64,000 nt of DNA from an uncultured Oscillospiraceae bacterium (GCA_910587345.1 CAJUKH010000038.1:124001-188000); one strand, 5' to 3'. Shown: positions 52,293 to 60,161, counted from the stretch's first letter. A program made the numbers and translations. Notes: a model not told the origin generated them from the sequence alone.

Positions 52293-53012
52293 ATGTTTGC
52301 CGTCTTTGTGAATATGGCTCTGGTGCTGGTGGGCAGCGCCGTGGGCCTTCTTCTGAAAAACCGCTTTTCCGAGCGCATGGGTCAGGCGGTGATGAAGGGG
52401 CTGGGCCTTTGCACCGTGGGCATCGGAATGTCCAGCCTGCTGGGAGGGAAGGACACCCTCTGCACCATCATCTGCGTGGCTCTGGGCACCATCCTCGGGG
52501 AGTGGCTCAATATCGAAAAAGGGATGGACGATTTAGGGGAGCTGCTGCGGAAAACACTCATCCGGGGCGAGGGCAACAGCCGCTTTGTGGAGGGCTTTGT
52601 CAACGCCACCGTCCTCTACTGCGTGGGGGCCATGTCCATCAACGGGGCCATCGCCGCCGGCATCAATGCCGACTACTCCATCCTCATCTCCAAAAGCGTC
52701 ATGGATATGGTCAGCTCCATCACCTTCGCCGCCGCCATGGGCATCGGGGTCCCCTTTGCCGTCATCCCCATCCTTCTCTATGAGGGGGGGCTGACCCTTT
52801 TGGCCGGGGTGGTGGGTCCCTACCTCTCGGCGGCGGTCATCACCGAGATGAGCGCCGTGGGCGGGGCCATCATCGTGGGCATCGGCCTGAACCTGCTGGG
52901 GGCCTCCAAAGAGGGCATCCGGGTGAGCAATATGCTCCCCGCCATCTTCCTTCCCATCGCCTATGTACCTCTGGCAAACTGGGTGGCCACAGTGGCCGCA
53001 GGTCTTTTTTAA
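52293..53012 (+). CDS. DUF554 family membrane protein
   Basis: The 239-residue polytopic protein has the DUF554 (YdfK/YqgA-like) features GSAVGLLLKNRFSERMGQAVMKGLGLCTVGIGM, LGTILGEWLNIEKGMDDLG and VGAMSINGAIAAG. About seven hydrophobic segments are seen. The function of the family is not established. ATG 52293 has AAAGGAAG upstream. A terminator with a long T run follows. Confidence 0.88.
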   Translation: MFAVFVNMALVLVGSAVGLLLKNRFSERMGQAVMKGLGLCTVGIGMSSLLGGKDTLCTIICVALGTILGEWLNIEKGMDDLGELLRKTLIRGEGNSRFVEGFVNATVLYCVGAMSINGAIAAGINADYSILISKSVMDMVSSITFAAAMGIGVPFAVIPILLYEGGLTLLAGVVGPYLSAAVITEMSAVGGAIIVGIGLNLLGASKEGIRVSNMLPAIFLPIAYVPLANWVATVAAGLF

Positions 53013-53021
53013 GACCCAAAC

Positions 53022-53053
53022 CGCCTTCCCAAACGGGGAGGCGTTTTTTTTTT
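53022..53053 (+). terminator. Terminator after the DUF554 gene
   Basis: CGCCTTCCC pairs with GGGGAGGCG around a four-base loop, followed by ten T residues. Confidence 0.93.
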
Positions 53054-53063
53054 CAAAAACCCC

Positions 53064-53094
53064 TTGACATTGCCGTTACGGCAGGGGGTATGCT
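53064..53094 (+). promoter_or_regulatory. MerR-type promoter with 19-base spacer and dyad operator
   Basis: TTGACA and TATGCT are separated by 19 bases, the over-long spacing typical of MerR-activated promoters. The spacer contains the palindrome TGCCGT-T-ACGGCA. The regulator gene starts 23 bases downstream, so this is an autoregulated promoter. Confidence 0.85.
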
Positions 53095-53116
53095 ATGGGA
53101 GAAGGAGGGAGCGCCC

Positions 53117-53896
53117 ATGGAATACACGGTACAGGCCCTGGCAAAGCTGGCGGGGGTATCCCCCCGCACTCTGCGCTGGTACGACCACATCGGCCTTCTT
53201 GCCCCGGGACGCCGGGGGGAGAACGGCTACCGGCTCTATGGCCCAAAAGAGGTGGACCGACTGCAGCAGGTCCTCTTCTACCGGGCTCTGGGGGTGGAGC
53301 TGGGGGAGATCAAGGCCCTTCTGGACGACCCTGCCTTCGACGAGACCGCAGCCCTGCAAAGCCACTTGTTGGCCCTGCAAGGCGAGCAAAAGCGGCTGGC
53401 GGCCCTCATCCACACGGTGGAGGCCACCCTGGCCGCCAAAGAGAGGAGAACACCCATGAAAGACGAACAGAAATTTGAGGGCCTGAAGGCCCAACTGGTG
53501 GCGGAAAACGAAAAGACCCACGGTAAAGAGGCCCGCACCCGCTACGGCGACGCCCCGGTGGACGCCGCTAACGCCCGCCTGCTGAACATGAGCGGGGAAG
53601 TCCACACCCAATGGAAAGCCATGGAGGAGGAGATATTGACCCGTCTGGCCGCCGCAGTGGCGGCAGGGGAGGACCCCGCCGGGCCGGAGGGGGAGGCCGT
53701 CGCCGCCCTCCACGCCCAATGGCTTGCCTTCGTGGGGGACTACACCCCCGAAATGCGGGCCGGTTTGGCCCGGCTCTACACCGCCGATGAGCGGTTTTCC
53801 GCCTACTACGACAAAGCCGCCCCCGGCGCCGCCGCCTTCCTCACCGCCGCCATTCTGGCCCAAACCGAAAAAGGGGAAGAAACATCAAAACCATGA
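53117..53896 (+). CDS. TipA-like MerR family transcriptional activator
   Basis: The 259-residue protein has an N-terminal MerR winged helix (YTVQALAKLAGVSPRTLRWYDHIGLL, GYRLYGPKEVDRLQQVLFYRALG), a dimerisation coiled coil, and a C-terminal TipAS-like ligand-binding domain (MRAGLARLYTADERFSAYYDKAAPGAAAFLTAAI). TipAL proteins bind thiopeptide or other hydrophobic drugs and bend the 19-base promoter, here its own. GGAGG lies nine bases before ATG 53117. An internal ATG (53456, after GAGAGGAG) could yield a separate ligand-binding fragment, as tipA does with TipAS. Confidence 0.9.
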   Translation: MEYTVQALAKLAGVSPRTLRWYDHIGLLAPGRRGENGYRLYGPKEVDRLQQVLFYRALGVELGEIKALLDDPAFDETAALQSHLLALQGEQKRLAALIHTVEATLAAKERRTPMKDEQKFEGLKAQLVAENEKTHGKEARTRYGDAPVDAANARLLNMSGEVHTQWKAMEEEILTRLAAAVAAGEDPAGPEGEAVAALHAQWLAFVGDYTPEMRAGLARLYTADERFSAYYDKAAPGAAAFLTAAILAQTEKGEETSKP

Positions 53897-53976
53897 CACA
53901 CCATGTCAAGGTTTGTGGGGTATCCTTATGACAGAGGCGGCAAACAGCCCGCCCACCACATAAGGAGGTCCTTTTT

Positions 53977-54249
53977 ATGAAAGAGAGACTGTTTTGTCAA
54001 AGCTGCGGTATGCCCCTGGACAGGGCCGAAGACATGGGTACCGAGGCCGGCGGCGCCCCCAGCGGGGAGTACTGCCGCTACTGCTATCAGGCCGGAGCCT
54101 TTACCGCCCCGGAGGCCACGCTGGAGGATATGATCGCCCTCAACCTGAAATTCAATGAGGAGAACGGCCGCCCCATGGGCACCCGGGCGGAGGCGGAGCA
54201 GATGATGCGAAGCTGGTATCCCACCCTCAAGCGGTGGCGCCAGGGGTAA
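53977..54249 (+). CDS. Zinc-ribbon protein
   Basis: The 90-residue protein has an N-terminal FCQSCGMPL and EYCRYCYQAG pair, giving a CxxC-CxxC zinc ribbon of the type found in short Firmicute proteins, then a helical part ending MMRSWYPTLKRW. AAGGAGG lies upstream. It follows the TipA-like gene by 80 bases on the same strand and may be part of its regulon. Function unknown. Confidence 0.85.
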   Translation: MKERLFCQSCGMPLDRAEDMGTEAGGAPSGEYCRYCYQAGAFTAPEATLEDMIALNLKFNEENGRPMGTRAEAEQMMRSWYPTLKRWRQG

Positions 54250-54269
54250 AACATCCCCCAAAAAAGGAA

Positions 54270-54302
54270 AAAGAGACTGCGGAATCCCTCCGCAGTCTCT
54301 TT
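54270..54302. terminator. Bidirectional terminator
   Basis: AGAGACTGCGGA pairs perfectly with TCCGCAGTCTCT around a five-base loop, with A-rich and T-rich flanks. It separates the zinc-ribbon gene from a convergent acetyltransferase. Confidence 0.88.
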
Positions 54303-54762
54303 ATTTTGCCTTCATCACCAGAAATTCCGCCGGCCCCGTAGGGGTCACCCGGGTGACCCGCCCCGCCGGACGAAACCCCGCCTTCTCATAGCATCGGATG
54401 GCCCGGGCATTCCAGATACGCACCACCAGCCGCAGGGGCAGGCTGGGCCATTTCTCCCTTGCCATGGCCATGGCCTTGCGGGTGACGACAGGGCCGTAGC
54501 CTCTGCCGCAGTAGTCAGGGGCCAGAGCAATGCCGAAGTAGACCGCACCCTCCATCCGGGCCAGATTGATATACCCCATCAAAGTATCTCCGTCATAAAA
54601 ACAGGTGTACCGTCCCCGGTGGTCAGGGTCCAGCAGGGGAGAACCCTTGGCCCGCTTTTCCTCATAGGGGCTTTCGTCATAGACGGCGTATTCCCCATCG
54701 TATTGCCAGCGGGACAGCTCCCGGACGGCGGCGTCGGTCATGGGGGCGGCGGTAAGGCCCAT
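54301..54762 (-). CDS. GNAT family N-acetyltransferase
   Basis: The 153-residue protein has the GNAT core: strand LMGYINLARMEGAVYFGIALAPD with the acetyl-CoA loop CGRGYG near residue 85, and an IRCYEKAGFRPAGR C-terminal strand as in RimJ/RimL-like enzymes. ATG 54762 has AAAGGAGGGG eight bases upstream. Acceptor unknown. Confidence 0.9.
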   Translation of the reverse strand: MGLTAAPMTDAAVRELSRWQYDGEYAVYDESPYEEKRAKGSPLLDPDHRGRYTCFYDGDTLMGYINLARMEGAVYFGIALAPDYCGRGYGPVVTRKAMAMAREKWPSLPLRLVVRIWNARAIRCYEKAGFRPAGRVTRVTPTGPAEFLVMKAK

Positions 54763-54792
54763 GGCAGACCCCTCCTTTGGTAAGATGAGGGC

Positions 54793-54822
54793 ATTATACC
54801 CCCGCCGGAGCGGCTCTGTCAA
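54793..54822 (-). promoter_or_regulatory. Promoter of the GNAT gene
   Basis: On the minus strand TTGACA and TATAAT are separated by 18 bases, 31 bases upstream of the start codon. Confidence 0.85.
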
Positions 54823-54868
54823 GAAATGGGTAATATGACTAAAAATCAGAAAACGAGAACGGGATTTC

Positions 54869-54897
54869 TTGACAAAAATAATGAAATGAACTATGAT
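54869..54897 (+). promoter_or_regulatory. Promoter of the D-cysteine desulfhydrase-like gene
   Basis: TTGACA and TATGAT are separated by 17 bases, 46 bases upstream of the start codon. It is divergent from the GNAT promoter about 50 bases away. Confidence 0.85.
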
Positions 54898-54943
54898 GGA
54901 TTTGGAAGATCCACCCAATAACTTTAGAAAGAGGTGCTCCGAC

Positions 54944-55975
54944 ATGAAGGTAGAAGAGCGGAAAAAACTCCATCTGGGCGAATATCCCACCCCCCTGGAG
55001 TACATGGGCAACCTGACGAAGAAGTACGGCAAGGGCAAGCTGTATATCAAGCGGGATGACATCGCCGGCCCCGCCTTCGGCGGCAACAAGACCCGAAAGC
55101 TGGAGTACATCATGCAGGAGGCCGTGGAGGAGGGCTACACCGCCATGCTCACCGTGGGCGGACCTCAGACCAACCACGGCAAGACCACCGTGGCCGCAGC
55201 GGTCAAGCTGGGGCTGAAGCCCATTTTGGTGCTGGGGGGCAAGGCCCCCGACTACCTGTCGGGCAACCTGACCCTGGACGCCATGATGGGGGCCGACATC
55301 GTCTTTGCCGGGGACGATATGCCCGGGGCGGTGAAGGCCACCATAGAGCGGTACGAGAAGCAGGGGGACAAGGTCTATAACCTCCCCGCCGGCGGCACCG
55401 CCATGACCGGCGTGGCGGGCTATATCATGGCCGTGCCCGAGATCATGAAGCAGCTGGAAGAGCAGAACATCCACCCCAAATATCTGGTCTGCGCCCTTGG
55501 CTCCATGGGCACCTACGGCGGACTGAATCTGGGCGTGAAGTATTTTAACGCCCCCTTTAAGGTCGTGGGCGTCCCCGTCTCCCCTCCGCCGGCGGACAAG
55601 GCGGAGCAGGTGGCCAAATTCATGAACGAGGTCAGCGACTTCTACGGCATGGGCATCCATACCGAAGCCGCCGACCTTCTCATCAACAACGGCCCCGCCG
55701 ACGCCCCTTACTCCGGCGAGGAGTACAACAAGCCCGACCCCATCACCCGGAAGTATATGTTTGAGATCGCCCGGGCCGAGGGCATCATTCTGGACCCCAC
55801 CTACACCGGCAAGGCCTTCCGTGGCTTTTTGGACATGGTGGAAAAGGGGATCATCGACGGCGACGTCATCTTCCTCCACACCGGCGGCGCCACCGCCGTC
55901 TGGACCAAAGAGCATCTGGACGATATGCAGCAGGAACTCTTCGACAACTGCCAGATCAGCGAGTTCGGTAAGTAA
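54944..55975 (+). CDS. PLP-dependent D-cysteine desulfhydrase/ACC deaminase family
   Basis: The 343-residue fold-type II PLP enzyme has the cofactor lysine in FGGNKTRKLEY (near residue 50), the substrate-binding TVGGPQTNHGKTTVAAAV and the phosphate-binding LGSMGTYGGLNLG loop. It falls in the ACC deaminase/D-cysteine desulfhydrase group, which degrades D-cysteine or related small amino acids to keto acid, ammonia and sulfide; D-cysteine is the likelier substrate in a gut anaerobe. ATG 54944 follows AGAGGTG. It has its own strong promoter. Confidence 0.9.
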   Translation: MKVEERKKLHLGEYPTPLEYMGNLTKKYGKGKLYIKRDDIAGPAFGGNKTRKLEYIMQEAVEEGYTAMLTVGGPQTNHGKTTVAAAVKLGLKPILVLGGKAPDYLSGNLTLDAMMGADIVFAGDDMPGAVKATIERYEKQGDKVYNLPAGGTAMTGVAGYIMAVPEIMKQLEEQNIHPKYLVCALGSMGTYGGLNLGVKYFNAPFKVVGVPVSPPPADKAEQVAKFMNEVSDFYGMGIHTEAADLLINNGPADAPYSGEEYNKPDPITRKYMFEIARAEGIILDPTYTGKAFRGFLDMVEKGIIDGDVIFLHTGGATAVWTKEHLDDMQQELFDNCQISEFGK

Positions 55976-56105
55976 AAGTCAGCGGCATACGAGGACAGCG
56001 AGGGATGGCTTCGGGCAGATGGGGCATCCCCCCGTCCAAAGCATTGATAAGGCTATAGGTGTAACGCTAAAGCTTCGAACAGAATTTTAGGGAGGTAAGT
56101 ATTCT

Positions 56106-56749
56106 ATGAAAAATGGTTAGCTTATTTCTTGTTGTCAGCATGATCATATCAGTTCCGGTATGTGCGCTGGAACCTGTGGAGGAAAAAACTATTACCCCCA
56201 CTACTCCAAATTGGGTACTTGGTTTCCGATGACGGGGTTGTATATGAAATTGAGGGGAAATTGGTAAACGCTCCCTGTGCCGTTATGTCCAACGAAAGCA
56301 ATGAGGGTATCTCACAGACATATATGTATGATTTGTCTTCGCTTTCTCATCGAGCGGGCGGTAGCAACACTGTCCACGATACCGACAAGATGCTTGTCTC
56401 TACGGTTTATCTCACTATCAATTACAACTATTATACGGATAGCGTCAAGGGGGATATGTATCTTTTAACGTCGGTTTCGGGATATTGGGTCGTAGATGAC
56501 CCTCAGGTTTTCACCCCCAGCGCATCTTTGTATTACGGCTGTTCTGATCCTGGCATTACCCAATCAACGTATGCATTTCCAATTTCTGTAAATAACCATT
56601 TTAGTGTGGATACTGATTTTACAACTTATGTTCGGCAGGAATATGGTGTAATGGGTGCTAATTTAACCGTCAATTATCAGATGGGTTCCTCCAGAAAATG
56701 GTCTTTTTCGCTCCCCAATACGCTCTTCAATAATATAGGTCATCTCTAA
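56106..56749 (+). pseudogene. Exported protein broken by two frameshifts
   Basis: GGGAGG stands ten bases before ATG 56106, but that frame stops after four codons. Seven bases on, another frame gives a signal peptide (MVSLFLVVSMIISVPVCALEP) that stops near 56230. A third frame then continues GYLVSDDGVVYEIEGKLV to 56749, about 180 residues of beta-rich sequence with Tyr/Ser/Asn-rich composition. Joined, these would be one exported protein of about 210 residues, so two indels (near 56110 in a run of A, and near 56210) have destroyed it. I do not recognise the family. The DNA is AT-rich compared with the upstream gene. Confidence 0.7.
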
Positions 56750-56773
56750 TTTCTTAAAAATGAGGTTTTCGTG

Positions 56774-57202
56774 ATGAAGAAACGCCCCATGTTCCTTTGG
56801 TATATCATCTGTGCCGTGATCCTGGCGGCGGCGCTCCTTTTTGGCCTGTATTACCGTCTGGTCCTTCGGAAAGTGATTGCTTTCACATATGCCTATCCCC
56901 CGATGGCCCGTATTTATATCTACCTGGGGAATCCTGCACTTCGGTTTGCCTTGGCCGGCCTGGTGGGCGGCTTTGCAGCTGACCGAATCCATCTCCCCAG
57001 ATGGCTGGCCTGGCTTTTGCCGCTGTGCCTTATCTTCACTCTGGCGTATATTCTCGCCGTTGCCGCTGTCATAGCAGATGCGGCTCCACAGAACATTACT
57101 ATGTTGGTCAATGACTTGGCCATGCCATATTGCAATTGGGTTTTCCTACCACTGGGCTTTCTTGCTGGCCTGGGCTACGGAGGACACAAGAGACAGAGGT
57201 GA
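56774..57202 (+). CDS. Small membrane protein, possibly 3'-altered by a REP element
   Basis: The 142-residue product has about four hydrophobic segments (FLWYIICAVILAAALLFGLYY, FALAGLVGGFAADRI, WLAWLLPLCLIFTLAYILAVAAVIA and FLPLGFLAGLGYGG) and a basic end. ATG 56774 has GAGG eight bases upstream. The TGA stop coincides exactly with the edge of a REP-like repeat (TGAAGACAAGGGG), so the native C-terminus may have been lost. Function unknown. Confidence 0.6.
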   Translation: MKKRPMFLWYIICAVILAAALLFGLYYRLVLRKVIAFTYAYPPMARIYIYLGNPALRFALAGLVGGFAADRIHLPRWLAWLLPLCLIFTLAYILAVAAVIADAAPQNITMLVNDLAMPYCNWVFLPLGFLAGLGYGGHKRQR

Positions 57203-57336
57203 AGACAAGGGGAAGAGAAGGGACGGTTCGTTTGTCTTTAGAAATGTTACACTTACTTGTGGTGGGGTAGAAAGTCAAGACAAAAGAACCGTCCCCCTGT
57301 CTTCCGCAAGACAAAAGAACCGTCCCCCTGTCTTCC
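57201..57336. repeat. REP-like palindromic repeat cluster 1
   Basis: It comprises one inverted-orientation copy (57201-57240, GAAGACAAGG... GTTTGTCTT) and two direct copies in tandem (57275-57305 and 57306-57336, core AAGACAAAAGAACCGTCCCC then CTGTCTTCC). The unit is an imperfect palindrome, because AAGACA at one end matches TGTCTT at the other. The inverted and direct copies face each other across 34 bases, like a BIME. Confidence 0.88.
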
Positions 57337-57669
57337 GAAATTACTTTTGTCGGACATTCTAAAGGTGGGGCTGAAGCAACACTGAATGCTGTTTATACAA
57401 ATAAAAATGCTATTATATTTAACCCTGCGAATGCAAATTTCTTTTTAGCGCCGATTGGAAAATTCACCCAAAATATAACAGCATACGCAATTGAAAATGA
57501 AGTTCTAACTGGTACATTGGGAACGATGCCTTCACCAGTAGAGTATGTTTATTTGCCAGAGCCTAATCCGGTAAACAACTGGAATCCAATTGAACATATG
57601 CAAAAGGATTTTGATAATCACAGTATAAAAGCGGTTATTTCTGCTTTAAGGTTGATGGGGTATGATTAA
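57337..57669 (+). pseudogene. 5'-truncated lipase-like (alpha/beta hydrolase) fragment
   Basis: From the edge of the last REP copy a frame reads EITFVGHSKGGAEATLNAVY and continues to a TAA at 57667, about 110 residues. GHSKGG is the nucleophile elbow of lipase_3/DUF2974-type hydrolases. There is no start codon or binding site, and about the N-terminal two-thirds of such a protein is missing. Related full-length domains occur at the end of secreted polymorphic toxins. The segment is very AT-rich. Confidence 0.75.
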
Positions 57670-58287
57670 ATGATTTTTCAAAAAGCACCAAAGAGAAGAG
57701 GGGGAAATTTTTCAATAGCTTCTTATGTTCCTTTTATCATTATTTTCTTGATGATATTTGTTTTTCCTTGGGTGTATCTTGCTGTTGGAACATGGTTTCT
57801 ATCCCCAAACCCTGATAAGCCAGAAATAAGGAAAGCTGAATTTCCTTTTAGGCTTGAGTATCAAATCAATGAAGGTGAACCGTTGGTTATTGAAGATACT
57901 TTAATATGTAGATATGCCGGTATTTCTGCTGGTACAAATCAAAAGCATAGGAAATGGAGTTATAAGTATGGCAGTGGCAATGACGAAATTATTCTTTTTG
58001 TTGACGAGGGTATAGCTAAAGTTTACAACGAAGATGGTGAATTATTTGAAGATGGGGACTACAAAATTGAAATCAATCTTTATCCTGGGTTACCCAGCTA
58101 TTATATGGGGGATGGAGAAAATTTTAACTACCCCTATATATTTTGCAATGTGAAAAATGAAAAGGGCGATGGTTTTAGAGAAAGTGTTTCTGGTTCCGCC
58201 ATCTTTGATTCTCCTTTGCTTGCTAAGTATGGAATAAAAATTATCAGTTGGGAAATTGCCGACCCGATTGAAAACACTTTTACTTGA
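57670..58287 (+). CDS. Membrane-anchored protein, probable partner/immunity of the lipase fragment
   Basis: The ATG directly follows the TAA of the lipase fragment. The 205-residue product has one N-terminal membrane helix (ASYVPFIIIFLMIFVFPWVYLAVGTWF) and an outer domain: EFPFRLEYQINEGEPLVIEDTLICRYAGI, then LPSYYMGDGENF. This matches a widespread Firmicute family of uncharacterised anchored proteins as I recall it, often beside hydrolase-type toxins. The TGA stop lies at the edge of a second REP cluster. An immunity role is inferred from adjacency only. Confidence 0.65.
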   Translation: MIFQKAPKRRGGNFSIASYVPFIIIFLMIFVFPWVYLAVGTWFLSPNPDKPEIRKAEFPFRLEYQINEGEPLVIEDTLICRYAGISAGTNQKHRKWSYKYGSGNDEIILFVDEGIAKVYNEDGELFEDGDYKIEINLYPGLPSYYMGDGENFNYPYIFCNVKNEKGDGFRESVSGSAIFDSPLLAKYGIKIISWEIADPIENTFT

Positions 58288-58520
58288 AGACAAGGGGAAG
58301 ACAAGGGGACGGTTCTTCTGTCCTGAAAAATTGACCTACCGAGGGCGGGGTGGAATACGCACCCCGCCTTCCTTTTGGGGCGTCCTTGACCGCTTGGAGT
58401 ATATCCACTATAATGATAATAGGCAGTTTAGCTATCTCTGCAAATAAGCGCAACACTTCCAAAGACAAAAGAACCGTCCCCTTGTCTTCCAAAGACAAAA
58501 GAACCGTCCCCTTGTCTTCC
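58285..58520. repeat. REP-like palindromic repeat cluster 2
   Basis: It comprises one inverted copy (58285-58326, TGAAGACAAGGGG... GGTTCTTCTGTCC) and two direct tandem copies (58461-58490 and 58491-58520, AAAGACAAAAGAACCGTCCCC split across each, ending TTGTCTTCC). The 134 bases between hold a GCGGGGTG/CACCCCGC hairpin and no gene. The layout repeats that of cluster 1. Confidence 0.88.
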
Positions 58521-58522
58521 GA

Positions 58523-58729
58523 GATCCCACCGGAGTAACATATGTGACTTTATATTGCCCAACTTTCTCATCCTCGCCATATAATGCGATTGTGGGCGGG
58601 ACTTCAACCGATTATGCTCCGGAAAAAACTGTCAATTGGTCTATTGACAAAAATAAACCTTTCGATTTGTATGTTGTCGTAAGCGGCATGAGCAATATGC
58701 CATTGGAACTTGGCTTTTACGCTGAATAA
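58523..58729 (+). pseudogene. 5'-truncated gene tail
   Basis: From the edge of the second REP cluster a frame reads DPTGVTYVTLYCPTFSSS and ends GMSNMPLELGFYAE and TAA at 58727, 68 residues. No start codon context fits, so it is the remnant of a larger gene whose 5' part is gone. It is of unknown family; the ending recurs just downstream. Confidence 0.6.
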
Positions 58730-58734
58730 TAAAC

Positions 58735-58779
58735 GGTATGAGTTACATTCCGTTGGAGGTTGGTTTCTATGCAGAATAG
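58735..58779 (+). pseudogene. Second copy of the same gene ending (14 codons)
   Basis: GMSYIPLEVGFYAE and TAG, nearly identical in protein to the end of the preceding fragment but different in most third codon positions. It is the tail of a diverged paralogue. The next gene's ribosome binding site and start codon lie inside it. Confidence 0.6.
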
Positions 58780-59767
58780 GCAGATCATGAGAAATGTTAT
58801 ATTGATGATAGTTTCGTTGTGTACTTGCATTTCTTCGCCCTATTGCTGCGGCTATGAACAAGGATATTTTGTTGATATTCCAGCGAACTCCTGGTATGAA
58901 GCCTCCGTTGGTATTTGTTTTGACCGCGGAATTATGCTTGGAACCGGGGACAAATGTTTCTCCCCAGAGCAGAATCTGTCGCGAGAAGAATGCTCTGTCT
59001 TAGCATTGCGAGTTTATGATCTGGAACATGGAGGAACCAGTGTGTTCGAGAAGGCTCCTGATGGCTGGGGGATAATCGAGTTGAAAATCGGTGAGAGTAT
59101 GACTTTGACTGGTATTGCTTACGACGGTAGCCCTGTAAATGGGTATTCCTCTGAGATAACGTGGTCACTTGCCAAAACGAATCGTAGAGGGTTTGAGGCA
59201 GAAAAGGCAATCAGCATGGAATTCCCCTTCGGAGACCCGAATACTTCCAGTGGATATGATTTGCGAGATTGCACCGCCGAATTAACCATTGGTGGGATAA
59301 CTTATACTGGTCGAATGCGAGATAGCATTTTATCCAATGCAAGCGGCTTTCGAGTATATTTCGAGCCGGATTCTCCTGGTGACTTTTGTCCGACACTGGA
59401 ATCCATTTGGGGCTACGGAGTAGAGCCAGAGGTTTGGTATAGAGACGCTTGGTACTACGCCTGCATGAATAGTGTGCCCTTATCTGTGTTAACCCGATGG
59501 GGGACCGCCATTCGCACTGAGTATGCCTTCAAAATGTGGTCAGTGGCCAATCTGAATTTGGAAGCAATCAACACATTTGCAAATGTTCCCGATTGCAATC
59601 AATACTATGTCCTTGACCTTTATAACGCAGGAATTCTAACTGGTATTGACGATTTGGGGAACTTTAACCCCAACGGAACCCTAAGTCGTGCTGAAGCTGC
59701 CACTATGGCTGCCCGTATTTTAGAGCCTAACCTGCGAATAAAGCAAGAGCGACAGAGGGACAGTTAG
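58769..59767 (+). CDS. Secreted SLH-type surface protein
   Basis: ATG 58769 has GGAGGT eight bases upstream, both inside the preceding paralogue tail. The 332-residue product has a signal peptide (MRNVILMIVSLCTCISSPYCCG region), an SLH-like repeat straight after it (YFVDIPANSWYEASVGICFDRGIMLGTG), a beta-rich middle, and a second SLH-like end (FANVPDCNQYYVLDLYNAGILTGIDDLGNFNPNGTLSRAEAATMAARI). It should bind the cell wall. Codon use is AT-rich, unlike the two other SLH genes of the window, so it is probably acquired. Confidence 0.8.
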   Translation: MQNRQIMRNVILMIVSLCTCISSPYCCGYEQGYFVDIPANSWYEASVGICFDRGIMLGTGDKCFSPEQNLSREECSVLALRVYDLEHGGTSVFEKAPDGWGIIELKIGESMTLTGIAYDGSPVNGYSSEITWSLAKTNRRGFEAEKAISMEFPFGDPNTSSGYDLRDCTAELTIGGITYTGRMRDSILSNASGFRVYFEPDSPGDFCPTLESIWGYGVEPEVWYRDAWYYACMNSVPLSVLTRWGTAIRTEYAFKMWSVANLNLEAINTFANVPDCNQYYVLDLYNAGILTGIDDLGNFNPNGTLSRAEAATMAARILEPNLRIKQERQRDS

Positions 59768-59842
59768 CGTATGGTGAAATACATTTTGCCGCATTTGTTC
59801 CTGTGTGACGGACACCGTCATGGTTGTTCTTCTGTCTTGACA

Positions 59843-59879
59843 AAATGGGGCGTGGTATACTATACCACGCCCCGTTTTT
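59843..59879 (+). terminator. Terminator downstream of the SLH gene
   Basis: GGGGCGTGGTATA pairs perfectly with TATACCACGCCCC around one base, followed by GTTTTT. Confidence 0.88.
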
Positions 59880-60029
59880 GCCCCCGAACCTGCCCCGCCT
59901 TCATTTTTCTCTCTCCCATCCGCTCCAAACGGGAATTTCCTTCCATCCCGAACAAAATTGGGAATTTTCATACAACCAAATGCAACAAAGTGGTACCTTT
60001 CCGTACACATAGGCCCCTTTTTTCCCTAA

Positions 60030-60047
60030 TTGTACGTCGGCGTACAA
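60030..60047. promoter_or_regulatory. TTGTACG inverted repeat, possible operator
   Basis: TTGTACG and CGTACAA are perfect inverted repeats separated by TCGG. Related half-sites occur nearby: CATACAA near 59970, CGTACACA near 60002 and CGTACAA near 60141. No gene promoter is obvious next to it. Confidence 0.45.
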
Positions 60048-60053
60048 CCCGCC

Positions 60054-60118
60054 TTTCAAAAATCACCCGTTTTTTTGCAAAATCACACCCTTTTTTTCAA
60101 AAATCACCCTGTTTTTGC
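60054..60118. repeat. Triplicated CAAAAATCACCC/T-run repeat
   Basis: Three tandem units of about 22 bases, each a variant of CAAAAATCACCC followed by a run of five to seven T. Confidence 0.65.
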
Positions 60119-60161
60119 CCTTTTTAAAATTTCCAATTTTCGTACAACTTCCCAAACATGT

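Noticed and set aside
58256..58447. 63-residue frame between REP copies.
   Set aside because: It begins in the preceding gene's end and crosses a REP copy and a hairpin; no SD or domain.
57201..58520. Repeated 30-base units considered as a CRISPR array.
   Set aside because: Copies occur in both orientations, directly abut one another or face each other, and there are no regular spacers or cas genes. They fit REP/BIME palindromes.
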